NCBI GenBank assembly: GCA_030431695.1 | Contig: JAUIIU010000002.1 | Location: forward strand, 57,309-121,308 | DNA length: 64,000 nucleotides | Origin: Bacteroidia bacterium | GTDB lineage: Bacteria; Bacteroidota; Bacteroidia; Flavobacteriales; Flavobacteriaceae | Direction: 5' to 3' | In this document: piece by piece, positions 38,624 to 47,583 of the stretch | How the letters are laid out: each line of letters begins with the position of its first letter | Numbering within the stretch: the first letter of the stretch is position 1 | The notes under the pieces: generated by a model | What the model saw: only the letters and a program-made list of their open reading frames with translations | Told to the model about the DNA's origin: nothing | Databases searched by the model: none | Position numbers and translations under genes: made by a program

Positions 38624-40519
38624 ATGTCTGGTTCATTACTCTTTGATGCTATAGTATTTTTGGCAGGAGCGCTTATTTGTGTGTCCCTGGCAAAACGCCT
38701 TGGGCTAAGCTCTGTACTGGGTTATTTGATAGCCGGTGTGCTTATTGGTCCGTATGTACTGGGTTTTGTTGGGGAAGAAGGTGAAGACATCCTGCATTTT
38801 GCCGAGTTTGGTGTGGTAATGATGCTATTCTTGATCGGTCTGGAGATCGAACCCAGGAATTTTTGGAATATGCGCAAGTCAATCCTCGGAATGGGAGGGT
38901 TTCAGGTAGTTGTAACCGTCTTGCTCACCTATCTCCTTTTTACTTTTTTGGGATTCGATTGGCGTGTGGCATTGGTAATTGGTATGGCAGTAGCATTATC
39001 ATCGACGGCTATTGCCATGCAAACCATAAAGGAAAAGGGGTTAATGGATACTACTTTCGGGATAAGTTCTTTTTCAATCTTGCTCTTCCAGGATATCATT
39101 GTCATATTCATGCTAGGTGCCTTACCCCTTTTAACCAGCGATGATCATTCTATACCGGTTGATGACCACAGTACGGCCACGCTGATTGAGAATCTGCCAA
39201 TCGGATTGCAAACCCTGGCAATTATTGCTTCTGTAGCGGTGATCATCTTGATGGGAAGCTACCTGATCGTCCCAATGCTTCGAAAAGTTTCCCGGGCTGG
39301 TATACGCGAATTGCTTATTGCTGCGGCATTTCTTATCGTATTTGCCATTTCTTACCTGATGGAATTCGTAGGTTTAAGTCCGGCCCTGGGTGCGTTTTTG
39401 GGGGGAGTGGTATTGTCGACCAGTGAATTCAAACACGAATTGGAAAGCACCCTGGAGCCATTTAAGAACTTACTCCTGGGGTTATTCTTTATGGCAGTTG
39501 GAGCTTCCATCAATTTCATTGTTATCGCAGAAAGCCCGCTGACGATCGGTGGCATTCTCCTGGCGATAATACTTCTGAAAGCAACGGTACTATTCTTGGC
39601 GGGAAGACTTTTCAAACTAAAACTGGATCAAAAATTACTGCTAACCTTCAGCCTGGCCCAGGTGGGAGAATTTGCATTCGTTTTACTGTCGTTTGCTTTT
39701 CAACTGGATATTCTCGAACCGGAACAAATGGATATGATGTTGGTTATTACGGCGGTCTCAATGTCGCTCACACCTATTCTAAGTGTTGTAAACGAACGTT
39801 TCATTTTACCGAAAGTGGGCACGAAGGAATCCATACCTCATCCAATGGATCATATTGCAAAGTCACAAAAGATCATTCTTCTTGGATTCGGTCATTTTGG
39901 AAGTACGGTAGGCAGGTTTTTGAGATCTCACGGGGTGGAGGCAACCATATTGGACTTTGATTCCAACCGCGTCGATTTCTTGCGGAAAATGGGATTTGAG
40001 GTGTACTATGGCGATGCTACTCGTTTGGATCTGCTGGAATCGGCGGGGATCAAGGATGCCAACCTGATCATTTGTGCAATCGATAAACCATCGGTTACAA
40101 AGGAAGTGGCCAAATTGGTAAAGGAGAACTATCCACATATTGAGCTGATGGTTCGGGCCAAGAACAGGTACGAAGCCTACGAGTTACTCAATCTTGGGAT
40201 CGAAAATATCTACCGGGAAACCCTGGACACTTCCCTAGCCCTGGCAAGCGATGTACTTCACAAATTTGGTTTCAGAAAATATACTCTGAACCGACAAGTG
40301 CATAATTTCATCACTTACGATGAAGAGAGCCTGAGACGTATGGCTAAGGAACCGAGAAGAGGCAAGGACTACATTTACAGGGCCAGGCAGGAACTCGCGC
40401 AGCAAGAAGAGCTGTTGGAAAAGGATCTGAAAAGAGGGCTAATGACCGATGATATGCACTGGGATGGTGAACACATCCGTAAAACACTGAAAGAGGATAA
40501 GGAAAACCGTGATATGTAG
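38624..40519 (+). CDS. CPA2 K+/H+ antiporter with TrkA-N (KefB/KefC-like)
   Basis: LSSVLGYLIAGVLIGPYVLG, FLIGLEIEP, HFGSTVGRFLRSHGVEATILDFD. Confidence 0.94.
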   Translation: MSGSLLFDAIVFLAGALICVSLAKRLGLSSVLGYLIAGVLIGPYVLGFVGEEGEDILHFAEFGVVMMLFLIGLEIEPRNFWNMRKSILGMGGFQVVVTVLLTYLLFTFLGFDWRVALVIGMAVALSSTAIAMQTIKEKGLMDTTFGISSFSILLFQDIIVIFMLGALPLLTSDDHSIPVDDHSTATLIENLPIGLQTLAIIASVAVIILMGSYLIVPMLRKVSRAGIRELLIAAAFLIVFAISYLMEFVGLSPALGAFLGGVVLSTSEFKHELESTLEPFKNLLLGLFFMAVGASINFIVIAESPLTIGGILLAIILLKATVLFLAGRLFKLKLDQKLLLTFSLAQVGEFAFVLLSFAFQLDILEPEQMDMMLVITAVSMSLTPILSVVNERFILPKVGTKESIPHPMDHIAKSQKIILLGFGHFGSTVGRFLRSHGVEATILDFDSNRVDFLRKMGFEVYYGDATRLDLLESAGIKDANLIICAIDKPSVTKEVAKLVKENYPHIELMVRAKNRYEAYELLNLGIENIYRETLDTSLALASDVLHKFGFRKYTLNRQVHNFITYDEESLRRMAKEPRRGKDYIYRARQELAQQEELLEKDLKRGLMTDDMHWDGEHIRKTLKEDKENRDM

Positions 40520-40559
40520 TCTACTCTCAATCCGTATTTTATTCACCCGTTAATAAAAA

Positions 40560-40590
40560 TGCCCAAGGACTTTATCCTCAGGCATCTATT
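40560..40590 (+). terminator. probable terminator after antiporter gene
   Basis: TGCCcAAGGActttaTCCTcaGGCA then T-rich. Confidence 0.6.
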
Positions 40591-40600
40591 TGTCGGTATG

Positions 40601-40828
40601 ACAGGATTTGCAGAATCCTACTAAACCCTCAGTGCAAATCAAAAGCGAATACTGCGTATTTCTTTTCCCCCTACCAAGAAAACAGGATTTGCAGAATCCT
40701 ACTAAACCCTCAGTGCAAATCAAAAGTGAATACTGCGTATTTCTTTTCCCCCTACCAAGAAAACAGGATTTGCAGAATCCTACTAAACCCTCAGTGCAAA
40801 TCAAAAGTGAATACTGCGTATTTCTTTT
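40601..40828. repeat. three tandem copies of an 81-bp repeat (third truncated)
   Basis: Units start 40601, 40682, 40763: ACAGGATTTGCAGAATCCTACTAAACCCTCAGTGCAAATCAAAAG[C/T]GAATACTGCGTATTTCTTTTCCCCCTACCAAGAAA. Confidence 0.95.
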
Positions 40829-40883
40829 TTTATTTCCTCAAGCTTAACGAAATGAATTTCGTACGCTTTCAGAAATAAAAAAA

Positions 40884-40907
40884 GTGATTCATCTCTGAAT
40901 CACTTTT
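40884..40907 (-). terminator. terminator of tRNA-Pro(GGG)
   Basis: GTGATTCAtctcTGAATCAC with T-run on minus strand. Confidence 0.85.
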
Positions 40908-40911
40908 GGTT

Positions 40912-40989
<78 letters not shown>

Positions 40990-41147
40990 AAACAGAATGC
41001 AAAAATAACGATTTTAAAAAGTTCAGCCAACGCAGTTTTAATTTTCTTTCCTGAATTTGATCGTAATGTTCTAATTTCACGATAATTCATCTAAATCGTA
41101 GTTTTACAGCCAAAATCGAATAAACTCCTAACATTGTCAATCAACAA

Positions 41148-42029
41148 ATGAAAACCTTGTTCATCAGTCTTTTGATCGTAGTGGTTTCGATCGGTGGCTG
41201 CCGAAATAATAATGTTACTTCGGAAGACATCGAAACACCTTCAGGGATGGTTCTCATTCCCGGAGGTACCAGTATTATAGGGTCTAACGAAGTGTTCGAT
41301 CCGGAAGGCCCGGAGCACGAAGTGACGATTAATGCCTTCTTTATGGACATACACCCGGTAACAGTGGAACAATTCAGGGAGTTCATCAGTGCAACGAAGT
41401 ATACAACCGAAGCCGAACGATTCGGGAATGCGGGAGTTTTCGACATAGATACCGGCCGATGGTCGCTGGTAGACGGAGCAACCTGGCAGTACCCGCAGGG
41501 CCCCGGCAAAAATAAGGCTGAAGACAACCATCCCGTGACCCAGGTATCATGGAATGATGCAAAAGCCTATTGTGAATGGGCTGGAAAACGACTTCCAACG
41601 GAAGAGGAATGGGAATATGCAGCCCGCAATGCCGGAGCAACCCAGGATTATATCTATCCCTGGAATAGTGATCTCGACCACGAAGGGAGTACATATCTCG
41701 CAAATGTTTGGCAGGGTGCCTTTCCTGCCTATAACAGCGGTGAAGACGGTTATCTTCTCACCTCTCCGGTTGGAGCTTTTGGAAGTACCCCGCTCGGACT
41801 ACAGGACATGGCGGGAAATGTCTGGGAGTGGTGTGAGAACTGGAAAATACCGTACAATCAGAACCCATCCGATTTTAATCCAGGTCCGGAAAGTGAAAAA
41901 GTCCAGCGTGGTGGATCCTACCTCTGCGACCTGAAGGTCTGTCACGGCTACAGGGTTTCGGGAAGAAGCGGATCAACCCCGGAAACATCCCTCATGCATG
42001 TTGGATTCCGGTGCGTGAAAGATAATTAA
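41148..42029 (+). CDS. formylglycine-generating enzyme (SUMF1/FGE) family, predicted exported lipoprotein
   Basis: MVLIPGGTSIIG..., GNVWEWCENW, RGGSYLCDLKVCHGYRVSGRSGSTPETSLMHVGFRC; lipobox IGGC. Confidence 0.92.
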   Translation: MKTLFISLLIVVVSIGGCRNNNVTSEDIETPSGMVLIPGGTSIIGSNEVFDPEGPEHEVTINAFFMDIHPVTVEQFREFISATKYTTEAERFGNAGVFDIDTGRWSLVDGATWQYPQGPGKNKAEDNHPVTQVSWNDAKAYCEWAGKRLPTEEEWEYAARNAGATQDYIYPWNSDLDHEGSTYLANVWQGAFPAYNSGEDGYLLTSPVGAFGSTPLGLQDMAGNVWEWCENWKIPYNQNPSDFNPGPESEKVQRGGSYLCDLKVCHGYRVSGRSGSTPETSLMHVGFRCVKDN

Positions 42030-42052
42030 ATAACACGGCTAGTTTATAATGA

Positions 42053-42083
42053 TAAAAAGTGACACCGAGGTGTCACTTTTTTA
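42053..42083. terminator. bidirectional terminator between FGE and DsrE genes
   Basis: aaaaaGTGACACcgagGTGTCACttttttat. Confidence 0.85.
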
Positions 42084-42114
42084 TCAATCAAAAATAATAA
42101 CAACTATAAAACGA

Positions 42115-42591
42115 TCAGATGAACAACAGATGGGTTCCTTCCTGATCTGCCCTGCCGTAAAAGTCACCAATGGTCAGGATACCATCGAGTTCATCGATCA
42201 GGTCTTCTTCTTTCAAATGGAACATGTCCACCGCCAGCTTACAGCCCCAAAGTTTACATCCGGAATCAGAAAGTATCTCCAGGAATTCACCAATTGGTGG
42301 CATGTCCAGTTTTTCCATTTCCTTTTTCATCATTTTCGTGGCAAGGGCTTCCATCCCGGGCAAACCACCAAGCATGGTTGGGATATGCATGGCCGGGTTA
42401 CCAACCGTTGCTACGTGCAGGTGTTCGAGTTTCTTCTTCTGAATTGCCTCCAGCCCGAAGAAAGTGAAAAATATCTCTGCCTCAATTCCTTCCATGCGAG
42501 CACCATTTGCCATCACGAAGGCGGCATATGCATTCTCTATCGTTCCTTTCGAAAGGATAAAAAGCATTTTCTTAACTTTTGTTTCGCCCAT
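42115..42591 (-). CDS. DsrE/DsrF/DrsH-like (DsrE2-type) sulfur-relay protein
   Basis: MLFILSKGTIENAYAAFVMANGARMEGIEAEIFFTFFGLEA...GCKLWGCKLAVDMF. Confidence 0.88.
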   Translation of the reverse strand: MGETKVKKMLFILSKGTIENAYAAFVMANGARMEGIEAEIFFTFFGLEAIQKKKLEHLHVATVGNPAMHIPTMLGGLPGMEALATKMMKKEMEKLDMPPIGEFLEILSDSGCKLWGCKLAVDMFHLKEEDLIDELDGILTIGDFYGRADQEGTHLLFI

Positions 42592-42623
42592 AACTTGAGA
42601 TTTATTCGATTATTCTTTTCTTA

Positions 42624-42932
42624 TTAAATACAGCTTTTTGGTTTGGGAATCCCTGCGATCAAAGTCGATTTTTTGAGAGGTCCCCCGGGGAATAAACTGT
42701 AGAATTCCTTCACATTTAGCACTCCGCTTTTCTTGATACCGCGTATGGAAAGAGGTTCTTCCTTTTGATGCTTATCGTGCAGGTAATCGATCACTTCCCA
42801 ATGGCGATCTGTCATTGTGATGTCGTTCTCCGCTGCCAGCGCTTCCCCTATTTCCTTACTCCACTGATTGAAATCCAGCAAATATCCTTCTTCATTAACA
42901 TCAATTTCTTTTTGTGCGATGATCTTTTTCAT
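42624..42932 (-). CDS. TusE/DsrC family protein
   Basis: DEEGYLLDF-like NEEGYLLDFNQWSKEIGEALA...FPGGPLKKSTLIAGIPKPKSCI. Confidence 0.9.
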   Translation of the reverse strand: MKKIIAQKEIDVNEEGYLLDFNQWSKEIGEALAAENDITMTDRHWEVIDYLHDKHQKEEPLSIRGIKKSGVLNVKEFYSLFPGGPLKKSTLIAGIPKPKSCI

Positions 42933-42944
42933 GGTCTCTTGTAT

Positions 42945-44192
42945 TTATGTATTAACTGTTTCTAATTTCTTTCCTTTTTCGTTCATTTTCGCCGACACGA
43001 ACGGGATTGGAACGCCTTTCAGGAGCATATTCCAGTACACCCATCGGAAGGCCAGTTTTCCTAAATGATTCGCCTTGCTTTCCTTCAGTAAACGAAGCGG
43101 GCCTATTCCGGGGATCGGGAATGTCCCTTCCACGGGTTCGTGCACATAGTTGAAATCGATCAGCAGTGCTTTGCCGTTTCCGGTTTCCACAAAACAATTG
43201 GCATGCCCGTCGAAGGCTTCTTCCAACTGCTCCCCTTTGATATACCGCAGAATGTTTTCGGTGAGTATCTCCGCTTCGAAATGCGCCACCGACCCTGCTT
43301 TGGAAGTAGGTAAATTAGTAGCGTCACCTATCACAAAGACGTTTTCGTATTCCTTGCTCTGAAGCGAACCTTTGTTCGTTGAAACGAAATTAAGGTCGTC
43401 TCCTATTCCGGAGCGTTCAATCACCGAATCACCCATATTTGTTGGTACAGTCACCAACAGGTCATATTCCACCTCCACATCGGCGTAATCGATGATCTTA
43501 TTATTCTCGTAGTCAACCCTTTCGATGTTGAAACTTGTAACTTCCTTAATATCCTTTTCCTCCAACAGATAGTCCAGTGCTTTAGCCGCCCTTGGTTTGG
43601 TGAATGCGCCATCCAGGGGAGTGACATAAGTGATCTCCACTTTATCTCTCATCCCTTTGTTCTTAAAGTATGAATCGGCCAGGAAGGCAAACTCAAGTGG
43701 AGCCACCGGGCATTTTATCGGCATCTCTGTGACATGCACAACCAATTTTCCTCCCTCCCACTCACGCAGTTTGTCGCGTAGTGCCTTTGCTCCTTCATAG
43801 GTGTAAAAGTCAAAGATATTCTTATGCCACATCGGGCCGTCCATGCCTTCGATCTCTTCAGGAGCAATGGTAGAGCCGGTAGCAATGATCAGGAGATCGT
43901 AGTTCACCTGCTCCCCACCCTCCAGTTGAACACAATTCGCTTCGGGTTGGATTAGCTCGATCTTTTTCTGGATATACTCCACCGACTTAGGTATGAACTT
44001 CGTTCCGTCCTTTTTAACCTGGTCTTCGGTATAAATGTCAAAAGGCAGAAACAAGAACCCCGGTTGGTAGTAATGTGTTTCGTGCTGATCTACTATGGTG
44101 ATTTGCCATTCTTGCTTTGGAAGTTTCTTGGTTAGGTGATTGGCCATCATGGTGCCAGCTGTTCCTGCGCCAAGAATAAGAAGATTTTTCAT
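42945..44192 (-). CDS. sulfide:quinone oxidoreductase-like FAD flavoprotein
   Basis: LGAGTAGTMMANHL, ATGSTIAPEEIEGMDG, PIKCPVAPLEFAFL, FVIGDATNLPTSKAGSVAHFEAE. Confidence 0.9.
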   Translation of the reverse strand: MKNLLILGAGTAGTMMANHLTKKLPKQEWQITIVDQHETHYYQPGFLFLPFDIYTEDQVKKDGTKFIPKSVEYIQKKIELIQPEANCVQLEGGEQVNYDLLIIATGSTIAPEEIEGMDGPMWHKNIFDFYTYEGAKALRDKLREWEGGKLVVHVTEMPIKCPVAPLEFAFLADSYFKNKGMRDKVEITYVTPLDGAFTKPRAAKALDYLLEEKDIKEVTSFNIERVDYENNKIIDYADVEVEYDLLVTVPTNMGDSVIERSGIGDDLNFVSTNKGSLQSKEYENVFVIGDATNLPTSKAGSVAHFEAEILTENILRYIKGEQLEEAFDGHANCFVETGNGKALLIDFNYVHEPVEGTFPIPGIGPLRLLKESKANHLGKLAFRWVYWNMLLKGVPIPFVSAKMNEKGKKLETVNT

Positions 44193-44271
44193 GTGGTGAA
44201 TTTATTCTTAAGAAGGTTATTGGTCTATTAATTTCACGGGTAAAATTAAAGTTGGATCGGAAAATGAATTA

Positions 44272-44283
44272 TGATATATATCA
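44272..44283. promoter_or_regulatory. Fnr-like box TGATATATATCA (SQR operon promoter)
   Basis: Centre 44277.5; minus-strand -7 TAATTTTA begins at 44248 (29.5 bp). Confidence 0.7.
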
Positions 44284-44308
44284 TGATCAACGATTCTTTA
44301 TGATATCA

Positions 44309-44320
44309 TGATTATTGTCA
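44309..44320. promoter_or_regulatory. Fnr-like box TGATTATTGTCA (FadL-like gene promoter)
   Basis: Centre 44314.5; plus -7 TAGCTTTG begins at 44344 (29.5 bp). Confidence 0.7.
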
Positions 44321-44437
44321 TATTTCCTAATGCCTGCCGTCAATAGCTTTGTCTTCCTAATTCTGAATTTAACACAGCTATTTATGGAACGCAGCCAGGT
44401 ATAGTTGTAGTCCCGAATAGCTTCTAAACAATAGATC

Positions 44438-45763
44438 ATGAGAAACATACTTAGTATTCTTGCGTGCCTGTTTTCATTAGCCCTCTACTCTCAGGCAGGA
44501 CACATTATGCAGGGTGCAGGTGCCGTAAACATGTCCATGGGTGGAGCGGCCACAGGGCAACCCACCGACATATCCGGCGCCTTACACTGGAACCCAGCAG
44601 CTATTAGTACCTTCGATAGCGATATTCTGAAGTTCGACATCGGGCTTTTCTTTTCTTCTCCCGAGCTTAGTTCAACCGTTCCGGTGTTCGACAGCATGGG
44701 TATGCCTACCGGCGAATTTTTCAGTGGTGTTACAGAAGACGACCGTGGTGTCTCTCCACTACCCAACCTGGCCATGGTTTGGGGAGCTTCGGATAGTAAG
44801 CATACCTTTGGTGCATCTGCATTCGGTATAAGTGGATTCGGGGTTACTTTCCCGGAAAATGCCATGAACCCGATCAATGCACCTCAGAGTATGGGAGGCT
44901 TTGGCCGCGTTGAATCCGACTATAGTTTACTTCAATTCGGATTTACCTGGGCTTACCAGATCTCGGAACAATTTTCAATAGGTGTACAACCAACCTTTAA
45001 CTATGCAACACTGGAACTAATGCCTAACCCGACGGCCAATCCAACGGCTTTTGGATATCCTTCAACCGATAAGGCAACTGCACTTGGGTTTGGAGGACAG
45101 ATCGGTCTTTATTACGATACCGGTGTAGGTTTCAAATTCGGTACATCGTATAAAACCGTACAATCCTTTGGTGATTTTGAATTCGATAATACCTATCTGA
45201 ACGGTGCTATGGCAACAAACGAATTTGCCATGGATTATCCGGCCATCTGGTCGTTCGGAGCAGGTTTCTCCGAAGGAGATTTCGATATTGCATTGGATTA
45301 CCGTCTCGTGGATTATGAGAATACAGATGGTTTTTCTGAAGTTGGATGGACACCAACAGCATCTGTTGCTGGATTCGGATGGAAGAATATCAGTATTATT
45401 TCCGCAGGAATACAGTACAAAGGTGTGGACAGACTACCATTGCGAGTAGGGTATACATATAGTTCGAACCCTATCGAAAGCGATGTGGCGTTCTTCAATA
45501 TCCCGGCTACGGCCATTATTGAGAATGCGTTTCAATTCGGATTGAGCTACGAAGTCAATGACGCTTTCAAACTCGACGGGCTGTTCCACTATGGATCCAG
45601 CGGTGGTGCTACATCCGGTCCGCTGCTCAACCCTATGTTCATTTCCAGTTATCCACCCTATGGCGCGATACCCGGAAGTGAGGTTTCCTATGATATGACG
45701 ACCTCCATGGTAATGATTGGTGCCAGTTATACTTTTAAAACCAAAACCGAGGAGAGAGAATAA
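44438..45763 (+). CDS. OmpP1/FadL/TodX-family outer membrane protein
   Basis: GAGAVNMSMGGAATGQPTDISGALHWNPAAI. Confidence 0.92.
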   Translation: MRNILSILACLFSLALYSQAGHIMQGAGAVNMSMGGAATGQPTDISGALHWNPAAISTFDSDILKFDIGLFFSSPELSSTVPVFDSMGMPTGEFFSGVTEDDRGVSPLPNLAMVWGASDSKHTFGASAFGISGFGVTFPENAMNPINAPQSMGGFGRVESDYSLLQFGFTWAYQISEQFSIGVQPTFNYATLELMPNPTANPTAFGYPSTDKATALGFGGQIGLYYDTGVGFKFGTSYKTVQSFGDFEFDNTYLNGAMATNEFAMDYPAIWSFGAGFSEGDFDIALDYRLVDYENTDGFSEVGWTPTASVAGFGWKNISIISAGIQYKGVDRLPLRVGYTYSSNPIESDVAFFNIPATAIIENAFQFGLSYEVNDAFKLDGLFHYGSSGGATSGPLLNPMFISSYPPYGAIPGSEVSYDMTTSMVMIGASYTFKTKTEERE

Positions 45764-45780
45764 ATAGATTAAGTATTCGG

Positions 45781-45823
45781 CGAACTATTTAAGGACCCGC
45801 CATTCGAGTCTTTAAATAGTTCG
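45781..45823 (+). terminator. terminator after FadL-like gene
   Basis: CGAACTATTTAAgGAC...GTCtTTAAATAGTTCG long inverted repeat. Confidence 0.75.
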
Positions 45824-45847
45824 TTACTTTATAAGCAAAAGAACTGA

Positions 45848-46552
45848 ATGGAAGACAGCTTTCCCTTTCTCGCCGCACTGCTGGCGTCGATGCTTCATGT
45901 AATCACAGGCCCTGATCACCTTGCGGCGGTGACGCCATTTGCCCTCGTTGCCAAACGTAAAGCCTGGAAAGTTGGCCTGGCCTGGGGCCTGGGACATCTC
46001 GTCGGGATGGCGATCATCGGTGTATTGATGTATCTTTTTTCTGAATTAATACCTGTGGAGGCCATCTCGAACTATTCGGAACAGATCGTCGGACTACTAC
46101 TGATCGGAATTGGGATCTGGGTGCTTTATCGATTGTATCGCCCGAAGAAGTCGCACAAACACCTTCATGTGCACGCAGGAAAATACAACCTGATCCACAC
46201 ACATTCACACGACCATAGTCATAAACCGAATCACGAACACCAGCATGATAAACTACAGCGCCAGGGAGGCATAGCTGCATTCGGAATAGGTATATTACAC
46301 GGCCTTGCAGGTGTAGCCCACTTTCTTCTATTCCTTCCTGTTCTCACCTTCGAGACCTGGACAGATACACTGAATTATATCGGGGGTTTTAGCCTGGGGA
46401 TACTACTGGCAATGATCGCCTATGCCTTTGCCATTGGATCGGTGGCTGCACTGGCCAATGACAGGCACAGCCTTACTTTTTTCAATGGAATCCGACTGGC
46501 TGCCGGACTTTTTGCAATTGTAGTTGGTATCTATTGGGTGACCGCTTTTTAA
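45848..46552 (+). CDS. nickel permease-like membrane protein (NicO/UreH-type) with His-rich loop
   Basis: HVITGPDHLAAVTPF, GLAWGLGHLVGM, HTHSHDHSHKPNHEHQHD, GILHGLAGVAHF; next to hyp genes. Confidence 0.82.
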   Translation: MEDSFPFLAALLASMLHVITGPDHLAAVTPFALVAKRKAWKVGLAWGLGHLVGMAIIGVLMYLFSELIPVEAISNYSEQIVGLLLIGIGIWVLYRLYRPKKSHKHLHVHAGKYNLIHTHSHDHSHKPNHEHQHDKLQRQGGIAAFGIGILHGLAGVAHFLLFLPVLTFETWTDTLNYIGGFSLGILLAMIAYAFAIGSVAALANDRHSLTFFNGIRLAAGLFAIVVGIYWVTAF

Positions 46553-47574
46553 CAGATCCGGGGAAGTTGTTCTCCTATCAACGGACTCACGATTCGTTTT
46601 CCTCCAATGTTCGAATGCAATACTACCTTCGGTACTTCCCGATCCGAAATAGTACCGATACAACATGCCTTTCTTCCCTTTTCCGAAGCGCGAAGCATCG
46701 AAACAACCTCTTCCTCTATTTCAGGAGAAATAATAACAACGAACAGTCCTTCATTAGCTACGTACAAAGGATCCAGTCCAAGTATCTCACAGGCCGCTGC
46801 CACCTGGGTGTCCAAAGGAATATCCTTTTCATAAATTTCGACTTCCCTGCCCGTATCCGCCGCTATCTCTGAAAGCACCCCGGATAATCCACCACGGGTT
46901 GGATCGCGAAACAGGTGTATCTTCTCACCGAATTGATCAAGCAGGTCCCTGACGAGGTAATTAAGGTTGGTGGAATCACTTACAATATCCGACTCGAACT
47001 CCAATCCTTCCCGTTGAGACATTATGGCCATACCGTGCTGAGCCAGCGGGCCGCTCAAAATGATCTTGTCCCCGGGCTTAACTCTTGCCATGGAGATATT
47101 CGCCTTTGGGTGCACTCTTCCGATGCCGGTAGTATTGATAAAGATCTGATCTCCCTTTCCTCGTTCAACAACTTTTGTATCACCCGTAACCACTTGGACA
47201 CCACTTTCATCGGCAGCTTCTTTGACCGACCGGACGACCGAAATGAAATCCTTCATCTCCATTCCCTCTTCCACGATAAAGGACAATGACAGATATTGCG
47301 GGATGGCCCCACACATAGCTACGTCATTCACGGTACCATGAACAGCCAGCGACCCGATGTTTCCACCCTTAAAGAATATCGGACTCACAACAAAACTATC
47401 CGTCGAGATGGCCACCTCCCCTGAGAGATCAAGTATGGCGCCATCGTGCCTGGTGTTCAGGAATGGATTGTTGAATGTTTTGAAGATAACCTCATCAAGG
47501 AGTTCACGTGTCATTACACCACCGCTCCCGTGTCCGAGGTTTATTGTTGATTTAGACAGGTTGTTATCCTTCAT
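46549..47574 (-). CDS. hypE: hydrogenase expression/formation protein HypE
   Basis: GHGSGGVMTRELLDEV; C-terminal LPRIC (HypE PRIC). Confidence 0.96.
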   Translation of the reverse strand: MKDNNLSKSTINLGHGSGGVMTRELLDEVIFKTFNNPFLNTRHDGAILDLSGEVAISTDSFVVSPIFFKGGNIGSLAVHGTVNDVAMCGAIPQYLSLSFIVEEGMEMKDFISVVRSVKEAADESGVQVVTGDTKVVERGKGDQIFINTTGIGRVHPKANISMARVKPGDKIILSGPLAQHGMAIMSQREGLEFESDIVSDSTNLNYLVRDLLDQFGEKIHLFRDPTRGGLSGVLSEIAADTGREVEIYEKDIPLDTQVAAACEILGLDPLYVANEGLFVVIISPEIEEEVVSMLRASEKGRKACCIGTISDREVPKVVLHSNIGGKRIVSPLIGEQLPRIC

Positions 47575-47583
47575 CTATATTTT

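Noticed and set aside
40586-40847. Repeat-encoded ORFs on both strands as real repetitive proteins
   Set aside because: Openness follows from the 81-nt period; no RBS, signal or codon bias supports translation. Kept as a DNA repeat only.
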